Source: Candolleomyces eurysporus
Lineage: Eukaryota > Basidiomycota > Agaricomycetes > Agaricales > Psathyrellaceae
DNA: 64,000 bases
Assembly: GCA_027579435.1 (NCBI GenBank)
Contig: JANBPK010000740.1
Coordinates: forward strand, 1-64,000
Direction: 5' to 3'
Below, in pieces: positions 35,701-46,694 of this stretch. The position numbers were made by a program, and so were the translations under genes. The notes below the pieces were generated by a model. It saw only the letters and a list, made by a program, of their open reading frames with translations, searched no databases and had not been told where the DNA came from. Each line of letters starts with the position of its first letter. Positions within the stretch are counted from its first letter, which is position 1.

Positions 35701-37164
35701 AGGGACAAATACCAAGCCAACGATGGGGCAACTCAGTCATATCTCCCCCTTTCTCAAGCCGCTAGCTTTTCCGCTGTCAGCCCCGAGGTTGACGGGAACG
35801 ATATTTTAGCTCAGCTTCCTTCGCCATCCCGAAGACCCTCCCTGGATGGATCGAGTCGCGTTTCAAAGGTGGCTGTTCCCCCCACGAGGAAGCGTTCTGC
35901 ATCAGTCCTGAAACAGGCATCATCATCCTCTGCAGATGGCCATATCTCCTATACCCGACCCCCCCAACATAGTATCAACACCCGGTCATCAACACCGGCA
36001 TCTGACCACGCATCTCGGGTATATCATCGAACACATTCTACTCGTTCGAGTGCTTCATCTTTTGCAGACCTAGGTTTGCCACCTCCTCTCCCGCACCCAC
36101 CCTCAGCCTTCCTTGGCCAGCGAAATTTTGGCTCACGCAGTGACGGTGGTCATTCTAGCGACAGCGGTCATCCGAGTCGTCCATCGTTGAACAAGTCATC
36201 TCCTCTGACAGCCAGCTCCAACCAACGCACCCCTACAGACGAAGATCGAATGGCATTCGAACTAGTAGCAAGCTTCCAGACTCCACCTTCACTCCCCACA
36301 CCCCCTCGACGTCCCAAACCTGTTGTCTTGACTTCATTCCCCAGCACTGCGGGAGGTGGCGAGTATAGCGACTTCGAACCAGAATCGCCCGTCATTCCTG
36401 AATTTTCCGTGAACAACGCTATCAACCAATTCAAACCTAGGAAACAGAGCGGCGACGGTACCAACGTCAACCCGAACCCTCTCACCCCCAACGGTGCTCA
36501 AAATACTACCCAATCGCTAGAAGCATTCCCGGTGCTGCCTCCGATGATGATAACCCCATCTACCTCGGTCCCACCTCCCCCCAGGCCTGCCAGAGATGCC
36601 AGGAGGCCTACTCCATCTTCAGCCGATGGAAGAGGTACTACCGGTACCGGTGGCACTCGGAAAGACTCTGGCTTAGATTCCAATTCCGGAAAGAAGCAAA
36701 ATTCGAGTCAATCGAGTAGTCAGCATGCGGGGTATACGGGGTATGGGTCAAAGCCACCGACGAGCGCGTTCGGTCCGTCGCCGCTGTTTTCGAAGACTCA
36801 TCAGCAACCGGGGGTATCGGAGCACCATCAGCAGCAGCAGGCTCCTCCACTCCCGAAACGATCAAACTCGTCATCTCCGGCTTCACCTTCCAGCTCTCTT
36901 GGAAGCACTGCGCATACTTCCTCTCCTGTCTTCCGAGATCTCCAGCCGTCGTCATCAGCTCGTGCATCAGGAGTAGGGTTGGGTGTTGCGTTGAGCGAAC
37001 GGGAGAAGGCGGAGAGATGGAATGAGCTGTTGGAGAGGAGTGAGAAAGCAGGAGGGACGTTGCATATATCNTTGGCGAATAACCTTGACAGTCACCTGTG
37101 CTCTGCTAGTCCTCTTAGCACGCCTACCTCGGCGATGTCTTCGGGAACGATGGATTTCAAGTAG
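32773..37164 (+). CDS. Very large intrinsically disordered protein, function unknown
   Basis: About 1,463 codons in one frame without an obvious intron. The first ATG after a pyrimidine-rich acceptor-like tract gives MSENTYHSPTHYPIASSSS. Most of the protein is rich in Ser, Pro, Thr and Arg and predicted disordered by composition. Ordered islands are: a 10-Asp run at about residue 338, then LVSRRVREQRDRAKVKKLLG and PRYVQGFWSDPDTGLNEIR; the basic region LGLGRRLSKKRSAKRS; HFWKLVKRIGSSGGLRDKYQ; and near the end LSEREKAERWNELLERSEKA. The last two look like conserved short motifs of a basidiomycete-specific family. A scaffold or cytoskeletal/polarity role is only a guess. Four Ns between 32975 and 33205 make that part of the frame uncertain. 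Confidence 0.75.
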   Translation: MSENTYHSPTHYPIASSSSLPTPDSNHGAPSNVLQLSVPYSPIDKPLPYITHHLIRRARVRRTSPFSXRPAPTDRATPRRSVKRRPPTPGGATSVAAFRKASKSQLAPIPSQSTSPPTSMPATPAPXILADYRPATPXLRRRHLXPSLSPHTRLPAPDNGSESHRRPRPVPSRLNLSGISNHTPHSSPSNDTAQPLTAIAVCLTPTSPRLPSNSSNSMTPGPAAYQMPPSQTSGTAISLSVHQETSTSTSTSGASNNTIGAPPDRPAYRSNALAVMVEENSNLNEGSATAAAVEPKDRQSVGTSTLLDSPSTKAMMDRLLAAPDYFSANDPSGLEALDDDDDDDDDVSSGSLKFARGDVEDEDELVSRRVREQRDRAKVKKLLGTDDSTEDFSRPRYVQGFWSDPDTGLNEIRMRRKTSAGSGIPRAQGRSPGVKVGSPRNPGVPSTSISSPAMPPDGSSGSREQGATNSVRKSEDGRTPSRQLYNGATPPVSPPWNYHPSPSNRTRVPAFDSLQPDHSSGSIRRSKTISGAIDCAPPSPPVTAGYLQPPPRVSSRNALNPSKLSKRKSSRSPSPNVILTPQSNAPTPIGSPKNQRDFSPRIKSSKSSKSLSSFKPQPPAPTATPAGAIAEQYKRQILETQDAAQSSVKERRRLSALKWMIEQTKSVTGGSKSSPASSSKSASPRLTDAKASSPAVASKLSKDDSSPRSIGPGRLDTGVPALPSPFSATTNESSVSLTLPENRVARTSSRPGAVGRGIRNDEPRSPVLGGYADSPGRSSSSFALPRSPATDEHFSEEFGGAAYCAVVGAHVGHWNTSSASRAQRSSTGKPSGKEKGSFSLGLGRRLSKKRSAKRSNGPEVVEVVSPTKANQDGIPRNRPRGRSVLVVEREKGGGSSGSSGNVRARRGHSLEKAPPLRHRRSLRLSIDKFADEETSAPGLTQRANSSPGHSHPSKKPSASGSHFWKLVKRIGSSGGLRDKYQANDGATQSYLPLSQAASFSAVSPEVDGNDILAQLPSPSRRPSLDGSSRVSKVAVPPTRKRSASVLKQASSSSADGHISYTRPPQHSINTRSSTPASDHASRVYHRTHSTRSSASSFADLGLPPPLPHPPSAFLGQRNFGSRSDGGHSSDSGHPSRPSLNKSSPLTASSNQRTPTDEDRMAFELVASFQTPPSLPTPPRRPKPVVLTSFPSTAGGGEYSDFEPESPVIPEFSVNNAINQFKPRKQSGDGTNVNPNPLTPNGAQNTTQSLEAFPVLPPMMITPSTSVPPPPRPARDARRPTPSSADGRGTTGTGGTRKDSGLDSNSGKKQNSSQSSSQHAGYTGYGSKPPTSAFGPSPLFSKTHQQPGVSEHHQQQQAPPLPKRSNSSSPASPSSSLGSTAHTSSPVFRDLQPSSSARASGVGLGVALSEREKAERWNELLERSEKAGGTLHIXLANNLDSHLCSASPLSTPTSAMSSGTMDFK

Positions 37165-39531
37165 AAGTATGTACGGAGCCCTTTGNGTTGNAGCCATTAT
37201 TCCTATTTTTTCTATTCTATTTTTTCTTTGTTTTCGATTTTGGGTTTTTATGCAGTCGATTTNTCCGATCGTTCAGTAGTANAAGTACATTTTTTGCAAC
37301 GTTCTGCTCGTTCACTCACGCATTCAACACGCTCATTGATACCTTTCTCGCAGCATCGTGTTTGGCNTCATCTACCNTGTCCCCTTGCTCAGTCGCTTTT
37401 ACCTTACGTTACNTCGTTCTCCGTATTGAAACTTACCCCTGCCATGTCATGCCCTCCATACACGATGTCTGATACCCCCTGTCGTTGTCGCAATACCACA
37501 CTCATCCGATCCTGTTTCTTGGAACTATTTTGGTCGTTGAANTGGTCAGAGATNGATCACGATTCATGCTGGAATTTGANATCTTTTCTCTAGACGATCT
37601 TGGAGCCGAGACTGAGCCGTACTCTCAAAACACCTGAGATNTNGAGAANGCGCTAAGCTCGCGATGNGTTCTCGAATTAACTGGGTNGGTAGCCCCAAAA
37701 TANGTACGGACTTGCAAGTCCCGGATTCACTGTGATGTGATTNGCGCACATCGTTTGCTTATCTCCTAACGTCAACGCCCGACGTCCGAGCCACCCGCAG
37801 CACTAATCAACCATGTCAAGTGGCGGTATCAAGAGATCGTTTTGGTTCACCGGTGAGTCCGAACCTCAATTCAGATTGTCGTCCGAAATCAACGTCACAT
37901 TGGTTTATCGGTGCGAGCAGGGACCAACCACTTTGTAATCTGGACTCTGGACTTGACGACTTGGTTGGTGATGGAGGTGGACTGAACAGTTAACAGTTAC
38001 CAAAGGACCGGGGATAGGCATGTTGGAACGGCCTCAGAGATGGGGTTTGGGCTCCTGGATTAAATAACGAGATGAAATCGGTGGTATCAATTGTGGGTAG
38101 ACTCAGTGTTTGGCCACGAGAGTGGGTGAGTCGTATCCGATGCTTCAGGGTCTGTTTGTGGTGAGTCCTTAGGTGATACTCCAGAAGCAGTATCATACTG
38201 GAGTATTNGCCGACTTATCTCACTCAGGGTTAAGACTCTTCAACATGTTCCNGCTTCGTAATGGCAGAGCACTGAAACGGTGAGGGAGAAGATCTGTGTG
38301 GAAATTCATGTTGATNAATGCTACATCAGGCATTCGATATGAGTGATGAATCTACGATGGAATCAGCGCAGTGTGGAATATTAGTTTCAAANGTGGTGAG
38401 ATCCCAGGGCGACCGAAGAAAGGAAGNAGAAAGAAGAANAAAAAGCGAAAAAATGAGGGAAAAAAATCAAAGGTAAAACCGAGCAAAATCGAGAGGCACA
38501 CGGCGGAGGATATGTCGCTGTCCCGGGAATAGGAAGAAGGTTCAAGGAGGCTCTGGCGTCTGAGCGTCTCCNAAGTGTTTGGACCAGACGCAACCCGACG
38601 AAAACGGTGAGCTCGAGCAAAGAGTGGAGAACTGAAGGAAGTCGAGAGCGAGGGGACGAGGGAAGAAGAAGAGACAAAGAGTCGTATTCTATATTTGAAA
38701 GCTAAATACACACGAATTTATCAGTCGACGTCCTTAAGAGTGAAAGCTGTCACAGGATCGTCGACGGAATAAATCAAGATATTGGGAGGTCGGCGCGGGA
38801 ACGCGAGCGCCCTTGCTTACGAAGCTTTGGCTCGAACTCTTGCAGCTTCCATCTACCTATCTTCGTACAATGAAGTTTCCACTCAGAGACAGAAAGCGTC
38901 GCATTGTCATTGACAAGTCGTTGACATATACGTCCGATGGACATGGCATTCATTGAAGCGTAGGCAAANGGGAAGGCAACGAGACGACGAGCCTTCATAT
39001 TGCTGACAAGTTCCTCATGATGCNATTCCATCAATCTGATGATACACTGCATANGTCTGAGNCCTCTAGCCGAGCATCCAGGTTCGTCGCGTTAGAAACC
39101 CTGACAGGATGCTCAGCAGTGTCAGCAAATCNTGGAGAACTCGAACATATTTTCCAGGCACACTCCTTCAATGNCTGTTCTCATGCGACTGGCCAACCTG
39201 GACACTGCAAACTCGGACTGAAGCCCCACAGCTANNAAACGCAGAGCACTGCCNTTGTGCTTCTGTGCATGATGGGGGTTCTAGCGCCCAAGAATTGANA
39301 TTCCGCGGGCGGTTAATCGGCCCCTATCTGCCAATCGCCTGGGAAACAAGTGCGTGCCGTCCGGCTAGTTGCTGTGCAATCGTGCACTGGCCTTTTGCTG
39401 TTGTAGCGATGGATGGGCGCTCTTCTACTTTCAAGACCACGTTCTCCTTGCTTAAAGCCCTTCCTCCTCAGANCCGCCTCTTCGCCTGTTGCGTGNATAC
39501 TCTCGAAGCTGAAACANCTTGAATCTTGACG
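37165..39531. other. 2.4 kb with no recognised gene; many Ns
   Basis: Contains the 3' UTR of the disordered-protein gene and the promoter of the Hsp70-like gene. N density is high. Frames of 60-140 codons do not resemble any family and lack consistent splice structure. Confidence 0.45.
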
Positions 39532-42421
39532 ATGTCGATCGAACGAATCCCTTATCGAGGGCTGCGGCGTAAGCTGGTGCTTGCGTTCGATGTTGGGACG
39601 ACGTTTAGCGGGGTTTCCTACTGGTACGTGTCATGTTCCGTTGTTGAGTCAAGTTCAAGTCTTTCTAATTGATTTCTTCCANGAACAGCGTGCTGGACCC
39701 AGGCTCAGTCCCAGAGATCAAGGGCGTTACTCGGTGAGCTGTCTCGCCCTTCTCCTCNTAATCCCATCGAGGGATCCGGTGGCTAGCTGCCCTTCTATCA
39801 CCCCGCCACCAGCCTCTTCTATACCGGTGCGTTTGCTAATCGTAANATTCAGATTCCCTGCACACGAACAAGTGAGCGGTGCATCGAAGATCCCGACTGT
39901 CATCTACTACGATAAACACGGGAAAGTGCAAGCCGTTGGCGCTGAGGCACTTCAAGAAGGAGTCTTTGAGCAAGCAGAGGAGAACGAGTGGGTCAAAGCT
40001 GAATGGTACGTTTCGTTCNCGTCTATCCTTCTCCGTGTTTGGGCGAGCACACTCTCTTCCCTGCTTCTGATGATGAATCGCTCACACCNGCCAATCTTTC
40101 AGGTTCAAACTCCACATCCGACCCAAGGACGGCTCAACTGCAGACATAACCTCAAAGATCCCACCCCTCCCATTTGGCAAAACNGTCGTCCAGGTCGTTG
40201 CAGACTACATCAAGTACCTCTTCGACTGTGCCGCATCCTACATCAAAGATACCCACGCCAACGGACAGGATCTCTGGGCCTCAGTTCAGAACGAGATAGA
40301 TTTCGTGCTTTCGCATCCCAATGGATGGGAAGGGTATCAGCAAACTCAGATTCGGCAGGCAGTGGTGTCGGCGGGGTTGGTGCCCGATACCACTTCGGGA
40401 CATTCGAGGGTGTCTTTCATTAGCGAGGGTGAGGCTAGTTTGTATTTCGCGATTCAGCATGGGCTGCCTAATGGCACCTTGGAGGTATGTACACCACGTT
40501 CATTTGCATGTTATGTGATGCGGGTACTGACTCGGGTCCCATTTTTGTGATATCCAGAGAGGTGAAGGTGTTGTGATTGTGGATGCGGGAGGAGGCACGA
40601 TCGATATTAGTACCTACCAGAAACCCGTTGGTGTGAAGAAGTTCGAGGAGATCTCGGCTCCAAAGTGTACGTGTTNGGACCCTTCCTCAGCCTGTTCATA
40701 TTTCCTGATTTGATGCTCGACTCCGCAGGCCACTTCTANGGCTCAATATTCGTCAGCATCCATGCGCGCCTATTCTTGCAGGACCTCCTCAAAGACTCTG
40801 ACTACATTGAAGATCTCGATCATATCGTTNGGTGCGTCATTCTCTTTTCCTTTCCTTGNCAAACCGNCTGGCTGACTAGCGANGAAATATTTACNCAGAT
40901 GCTTCGACAAGACGACCAAGATTAGGTTNAGCGACGACAAGCAGACCCAGTACATCAAGTTTGGATCAACGAGGGATAAGGATGAAGAGGTTGGCATCAG
41001 GTTTGGGCAGTTGAAGTTGAACGGGTTGGTGTTCCATTTCCCTTTACATCTNTTTCCTACTTTTCTATCAATCTGACTTACAAACCTTTCTCCTGCTGTT
41101 TTTGAATGCAGATCCGACGTAGCAGGGTTCTTCTCTCCCTCAATGAAGTCTGTCATTTCGACCGTTGAAGAGATGNTGAGGATGGGGACGCATCATATCA
41201 CGGTAAGTTATTCTCCCCACTCCCTTGATNNCTCTATCTTGCTTCAGGATCGGAACCGTACTAACGAGTAAATTCGATTCTTCTAGCACGTTGTTCTCGT
41301 AGGCGGGTTCGGAGCAAGCGATTGGCTGTTCAAAGAGCTCCAGAAAGAGTTGGGATCGCAGGGACTGAAAGTTGTTAGGCCTGAGCTTTATGTGTATGTT
41401 CCTACATTTCACTCGTTTGTTCGTTTGTTCGTNTCCTCACCTCNTNTNNNCCAGTAACAAAGCCGTGTCCGATGGTGCAGTCGCCTTCCACCTGAGCTCC
41501 ATGGTCCAAGCGCGTATCGCGAAGCACAGCTACGGAACCCTACAAAATGTCGAATACGATCCTGTGGACCCGGAGCATATCGCGAGATTCAATAAGTTGC
41601 TTGTCCGAGCGAGTGGGAGGAAGTTGGTGCCATGTGGGTTTGCGGCAATGTTAGCGAAGGTGGGTGTGGTTTCTTCTCCCTGCCTCCCTCCCTTTCCGCC
41701 TCAAGATCCGAGGTTGGGGGGGGCAGCCTGAGCATTCACGTTATAGAGAGCATTTAGGCTAACCCGAGAACCATAGGGAACCCGCGTATCGGACGACAAC
41801 GAGGTCAAGATTAACTTGTGGAGGGANGTCGATAGTAAAGACCAGTTGTCATCTGTGGCGTTTGATGTACACTGTTATACGGGCGATGTAGATCCGTGTC
41901 CCAAGTTCTACGATACGGATCCGAGTACGTGTTTTCTGTCTCTTTCTCTATTTTTGGGGTTTCGATCCTATTACTTGTTCGCCTCGACTTCACCTCCCCT
42001 CCGCCGGCTTGCCTTCCTTCTTCTCCTCCGAATCCGCCGGTGCTCCTAATTCCTTTTCCGGTTTTTACCTTTCTTCCTCCGCACGTATCGGTGGCTGATA
42101 GGCTAATGTGCGTTGCAGACGGGTTCAAGAAACTCTGCTCGATCGAAGTCGACCTGTCTCACCTCCCTCTCGAACCTGAACAGAGAAAGAACGGGCCTGG
42201 TATCTTTTATACCGTCAAGTATTGGGTTGTGTTGAAGTTCAACTCGGCGGAGCTAAAGGCCCAGATGCTGTGGTATGAGAATGTGAGTACGAGCACTCTT
42301 GCTGTGGCCTCTCAAACCTGTCTTTCTGGATGTATTATTACGGTCATGCTGACGCGCTTGCCTTTGACAGGGTATTGAAAGACGGAGTCCGGCCAGGCTG
42401 GTGTTTTACCAGGATAATTAA
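39532..42421 (+). CDS. Hsp70-like ATPase of the HSPA12 type
   Basis: Thirteen exons: 39532-39623, 39689-39733, 39853-40005, 40103-40484, 40558-40666, 40729-40831, 40899-41024, 41112-41202, 41287-41393, 41455-41659, 41777-41924, 42119-42282, 42371-42421; every phase agrees, 591 residues. Nucleotide-binding motifs of the actin/Hsp70 fold are present: LAFDVGTTFSGVSY (phosphate 1), VIVDAGGGTIDIS (phosphate 2), and HVVLVGGFGASDWL (adenosine). There is no canonical peptide-binding domain; the C-terminal ~150 residues (starting KGTRVSDDNEVKINL) are the divergent part shared by fungal HSPA12-like proteins. These are expanded in mushrooms, probably ATP-binding stress or signalling proteins with unknown clients. 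Likely cytosolic: no signal peptide or membrane segment. Confidence 0.9.
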
Positions 42422-43005
42422 TTTTCCTCATGGACTATGCCTTACATGATTCCTGGCGGATTATCGTGGTTCTCGTTTTCTACTCGTTTCTGTGTCTCTT
42501 TGTATAAAATACGGATGTACTATATCACATACTCTCTCTGTCGTCTCCAATGCACCACGTATCCCTATCCATCTTAAAGTTCACGACGAGCTTTGGGTAA
42601 ATGGCTGTTTTCAGTAAGGCGACGCGTTATTTGGCTCTATGTACGCGTTCGACGCGTCTGATGCCGACTGCGATCAAACGGGACACGTGTCGCCGATCCA
42701 AGTCCGTACACGGTTCCACGTCGACGGAAACGTCAAGCTCAGGCTCCACCAGCTCCTAACTGCCAGCCAGTTCTTCCCTAGTACCTGCTCCTCCTCCTCN
42801 GGTGTATTTCACGCCAAGTCAGTTGGTATTAGCNACCGCTGCTCCGGTGTGTATACCCTTCAAACTATCTCAAAACCAGGTTTTAGATGGGCTGACATCC
42901 TGCATGAATACCTGTTTAAACGTTTAGTGACCGACCCGACTCTTCTATTTCAAATTCCATAGATTTACAGACCTCGCTTTGATATTTTGCACAAAGGTCT
43001 TTNCG
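42422..43005. other. Intergenic
   Basis: About 580 bases between two plus-strand genes, holding the Hsp70-like 3' UTR and the next promoter. No gene seen. Confidence 0.55.
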
Positions 43006-44849
43006 ATGGCGTCTACCTCCCAAAGCACCTACCTCTCCACCGAGCTCGCTGTTACGCTAGCGGTCGTAGCTGCAGGCATAGGCTATGGGTTCTACACCCG
43101 CACCCAGGCTCATAACGCCACCGCCTCGGCCAACTCTGGTCCTACTGGTTCAGCTCCTGTGGCCTCAGGTACCACGAGCAAGGGCAAGGGCAAGAAGAAG
43201 GCCAAGGCGTCTGCCTCTTCATCGTCGAGCGTAACTGCAGCGAAAGCTGGTGTTGACNAACCCGCGACCCCACTCGTCGTTCCGTTCCCTGATGTGATCG
43301 TCGGAGGTGGGAGCGGTGTCATCCCAGGCGGGTTCGAGTCCAAGGACGGGGACGATGAAGAGTCGGCCGCAGGTGCTTCTACCTCTGCTCTTTCGAAGTC
43401 CAAGAAGAGTAAGAAGAACAAGAAGAAAGCTCCGGCGATGGCGGAAGGATCAGCAGTNGGAGTAGCAGCAGCGGGGAAGCAACCCGAAGCGAGTCCTAGT
43501 CCGACGGGAGCTTCAACCCCTCGACCAGCAGCAGCGGTAGACTCGGATGCTGACTCNGCGTCTGGGCCTCAACCCCAGCCGTNGAAGAAGAGCAAGAAGA
43601 AGAAATCGAAGGCTGGNNNAGCAGAGGNTGCGTTGGCATCCTCAGTCCAACAACGATCCCATCAACACCCACTCGAGCACTCCACAGCTTCCATCGACAC
43701 CGACGGCTCTTGGACACGCGTCGAGTCGCGTCACCGTTCCGGCAATAACAACACCAACCTGNCGTCGTCGAAGAATGTCGATAGTGGTGCGGGGTTAACA
43801 CCTACCACCGGGAATTCTTCGCCTGTCCTTGAGAGGAGNAGTGTGACATCGAGTGCGGAAGATGATGGTGAAGAAGGGTCCCTGGGGAATCTGAATCACC
43901 GAGACTCTAGCGATAAGAAGAAGACGNTTGCGGAGAAGATGATACCAAAACCGAGGAAAACTGGGGTCGAAGAGTGAGTCCCGAGTCTCCTGTTTCGTTG
44001 TTGTATTTGTTTTTTCTCGGGATAGATTTTTATCGTTTATGTCCGTCCGTGCGGGGTAGAAGGAAGGTCTCTTTTTGGTCGAACCGCAGTTCGGTCTAGC
44101 CCACCGAGAGTTCTTCCTTCTTTCTTCATTCTCGCCACCGCTTGAACCAAAAACCACCTTTTCTTCTTTCCTTCTATCCTGATTCGAANNCNNNNTCTCG
44201 AATCGAATGGGGGTGATGATGATCACGGTGATATGTACTAACCCGAANCTTGCTTCGCAGTCTACTCGAAACACCAGACTACCCGACATTGTCGCGTGTT
44301 ATGCGTATCAAACCTGGGCCGGACGATAAACCAGCTACCGGGTTCTCATGGGGCGATTATGAAGACGTCGATGCATCTCGCGTGACCAACGATGAAGATG
44401 ATGCAGATGGATCGGAAGACGACGGGTGGGGAGTGGTTAAGAGTAAACGATCGAGTGAGTTATTGACCTTTTCATTAATCTATTTATTTTCGTCCTTTAT
44501 TCCCCGAATACCCAGGTAACCTAACTAACTCTCGATCGTTATGTTAATAGGACAGGCTGAACGTTCACCCAACTTCGCCACCACTTCAACTTCGACCTCC
44601 GCTCAATCCTCTTCTCGCGTCCAAGAGCAGCCTGAAGCCCTAACTAAACAACAACGCAAAAACGCTAAACGCAAGGAAGCCGAAAAGGCTGCCAAGGCGG
44701 CTGTNAGAGAGGAGCAGGAAGCCGCGTTGAGGAAGCATAACCGCGAGTTGGAGAAAGCGAGGATAATTGAGCAGGCCTCGTCGAGGAAGGCGACGAGTGG
44801 GGGGATGAAGGCCGCTGTAGATGGAAATGGGAAGTTGATTTGGGAGTGA
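43006..44849 (+). CDS. Membrane-anchored Lys/Ala/Ser-rich protein, function unknown
   Basis: Three exons: 43006-43973, 44261-44454, 44551-44849, about 486 residues, phases consistent. A single N-terminal helix (LAVTLAVVAAGIGYGFYT, residues about 12-30) would anchor it, probably in the ER or outer mitochondrial membrane with the rest in the cytosol. The middle is disordered and has several lysine runs (GKGKGKKKAK, SKKSKKNKKK, KKSKKKKSK), followed by a more conserved segment (LLETPDYPTLSRVMRIKPG and TGFSWGDYEDVD), an acidic patch, and a charged coiled coil (KQQRKNAKRKEAEKAAKAA) ending in GMKAAVDGNGKLIWE. The lysine runs plus anchor resemble ribosome- or RNA-binding membrane proteins, but I do not recognise the family. 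Confidence 0.75.
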
Positions 44850-46694
44850 GCGGGCGAGCGTGGTGAGAGAGCCAGCNAGTCTATGAGGGAACGAGGGAGG
44901 GAGGAAGANGCCACTGAGGGGAGGAGAAAGAGGAGTAGAGCGTAGCGTTAGTATGTGAGCGGAAAAGGAGGACGGGGCGCCTTTCGTCCGTTCCTCTTCA
45001 TTCATTCATCCATTCATTCGTTTCAGATTTCANTTGCCTCCATATATACCCGACGGATGGCAGTCAGTTGCTCGCCACCAGGTACATACATATACTTCGA
45101 CAAATCTATTAATAAGTATGGACATGGACATTCAGTCTTGTTAATTGATTAATTTGCGAAGGTAGAAGAGAAGATTTATAGTGAAAGTATGCTCCGGGAA
45201 AGGTACTCAAGCTAAGCGGATGGGTAAATTCGGGGGAGCGAGAAGTAATATGCTCGAGTCGGGAATGGCAAAGATCTAAGAGGCAGCCTGAAGATATCGA
45301 TCGAGTGGGCAGCCGAGATGCATGTGTGTACCTATGTACATCTACGAATGACATTGCGATGAAAATGAACGCAACTATGAGGAAATGAGTGATGATGTTA
45401 TCCAGTCCAACGTTCAAATTGAATATGTGAGTAAAAGCGAGCAGGTGTGAGTCAAGGACAGTCATAAATGCGAAGATCGAAAGACGAAGAAGGGGGATGC
45501 GAGTAAGGTATGCATGTCGACTAGAAAGAGAGCCGGGGAAGTTGTCGGTGGGTGCAGAGCAAGCAGGGTATACATGTAAGTAAGTACCAATGGACAGCAG
45601 CGCGAGAGTGAGGGGAAAATTAAGTGCAAGAAAATTAACCCGCCCAAAATAAACAAGCACTACACAAGTACCTACATATTGTGTGAAAATATCGACAAAA
45701 CGGACGGAATAAGGGAGGATGTCAGGGATGGAAGGCATGGGCAAGAGAAGGAGGGAAGGAAGGAGTGATCAAGAAAATCTTGGACCAAATCCGAAGAAAC
45801 TACCTCGTCTGGTCAAAGTCAAAGCCAAAAGAGCGAAAATGAATTCAGGACGTAGTACGTAGGCCAGGCCTAGGCACTGACGAACCTTACACGCATACCA
45901 AACATCCACCTATACACGCAGAAAGGAATATGCATAAATGGCAAAAGGAAAAACGTCGGTATGCTACCGTTAAACGGTTTCACCGTCGGCGGCGTTGCTG
46001 GGAGATTCAGAAGACAGGCCTTGCCACTTGACACAATGACCGTGACTGACTGACTGAATGACTGATACCGGAGAAGTCTAGATTGTTTTCGAAAGAATTA
46101 TTCAGGTTAAATGTGGCAGAGAGATTTGGGCGAAGTCGATGCAGTGAATTATTGCCAAGTGGATGGGAGAAATGTTCCAAGAAACTTGATAAATTGTTGA
46201 GCTAAGTTGGTATCGAGCTCGAGATAGTGTCGAGGATATGGGGATATGGCTGTGGATGGGTCACTCCGCCGCCGCCGACAAACGATGAGCAACCCCAAGC
46301 GGCGGCCACCGGCTAACGAAGACCCGTACTCCAAGAGCAAGGCACGCCGCCCAGACTTGATGGTGGTGGTGGCGAATAGGCGACGGTCCCACAAGTAAAT
46401 AAAAGGGTTCGCCCGCCGTTCGTCACCTGAATGAGAGAGCCTAGGCTGCGGGAGCAGTGCAAAGCGGGGATCGATGAAGATAATGATAGTTCGGCGGACC
46501 GGGTATGGAGATGGATGAATCCATCGATATCCATCCTCCAAATGTACGGAAGAGTCAGACGAGTTGAGGTAGAAAGAGAGTTCAGAAAGAGAAAAGGGGA
46601 TATATGAGACCGATCGGAAGCCGGAAGGGAGAGATACGAATGCAGAGAGCGGCGGAGAGGAGGAGGGAGGAAGGGGAGCTATACAAATTCGGAA
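44850..46694. other. Region between convergent genes; one 211-codon minus frame
   Basis: Lies between the end of the membrane-anchored protein gene and the end of the Zn2Cys6 gene. A minus-strand frame at 45109-45744 is open for 211 codons from ATG and has hydrophobic stretches (for example ITHFLIVAFIFIAMSFV), but is rich in His, Tyr and Leu with no resemblance to anything, and lies in what should be 3' UTR. I do not call it as a gene. A short gact/gaat tandem tract lies near 46043-46064. Confidence 0.4.

Noticed and set aside
45109..45744. 211-codon minus-strand frame as a gene
   Set aside because: Odd composition, no resemblance, and a position in expected 3' UTR; kept only as a low-interest observation.
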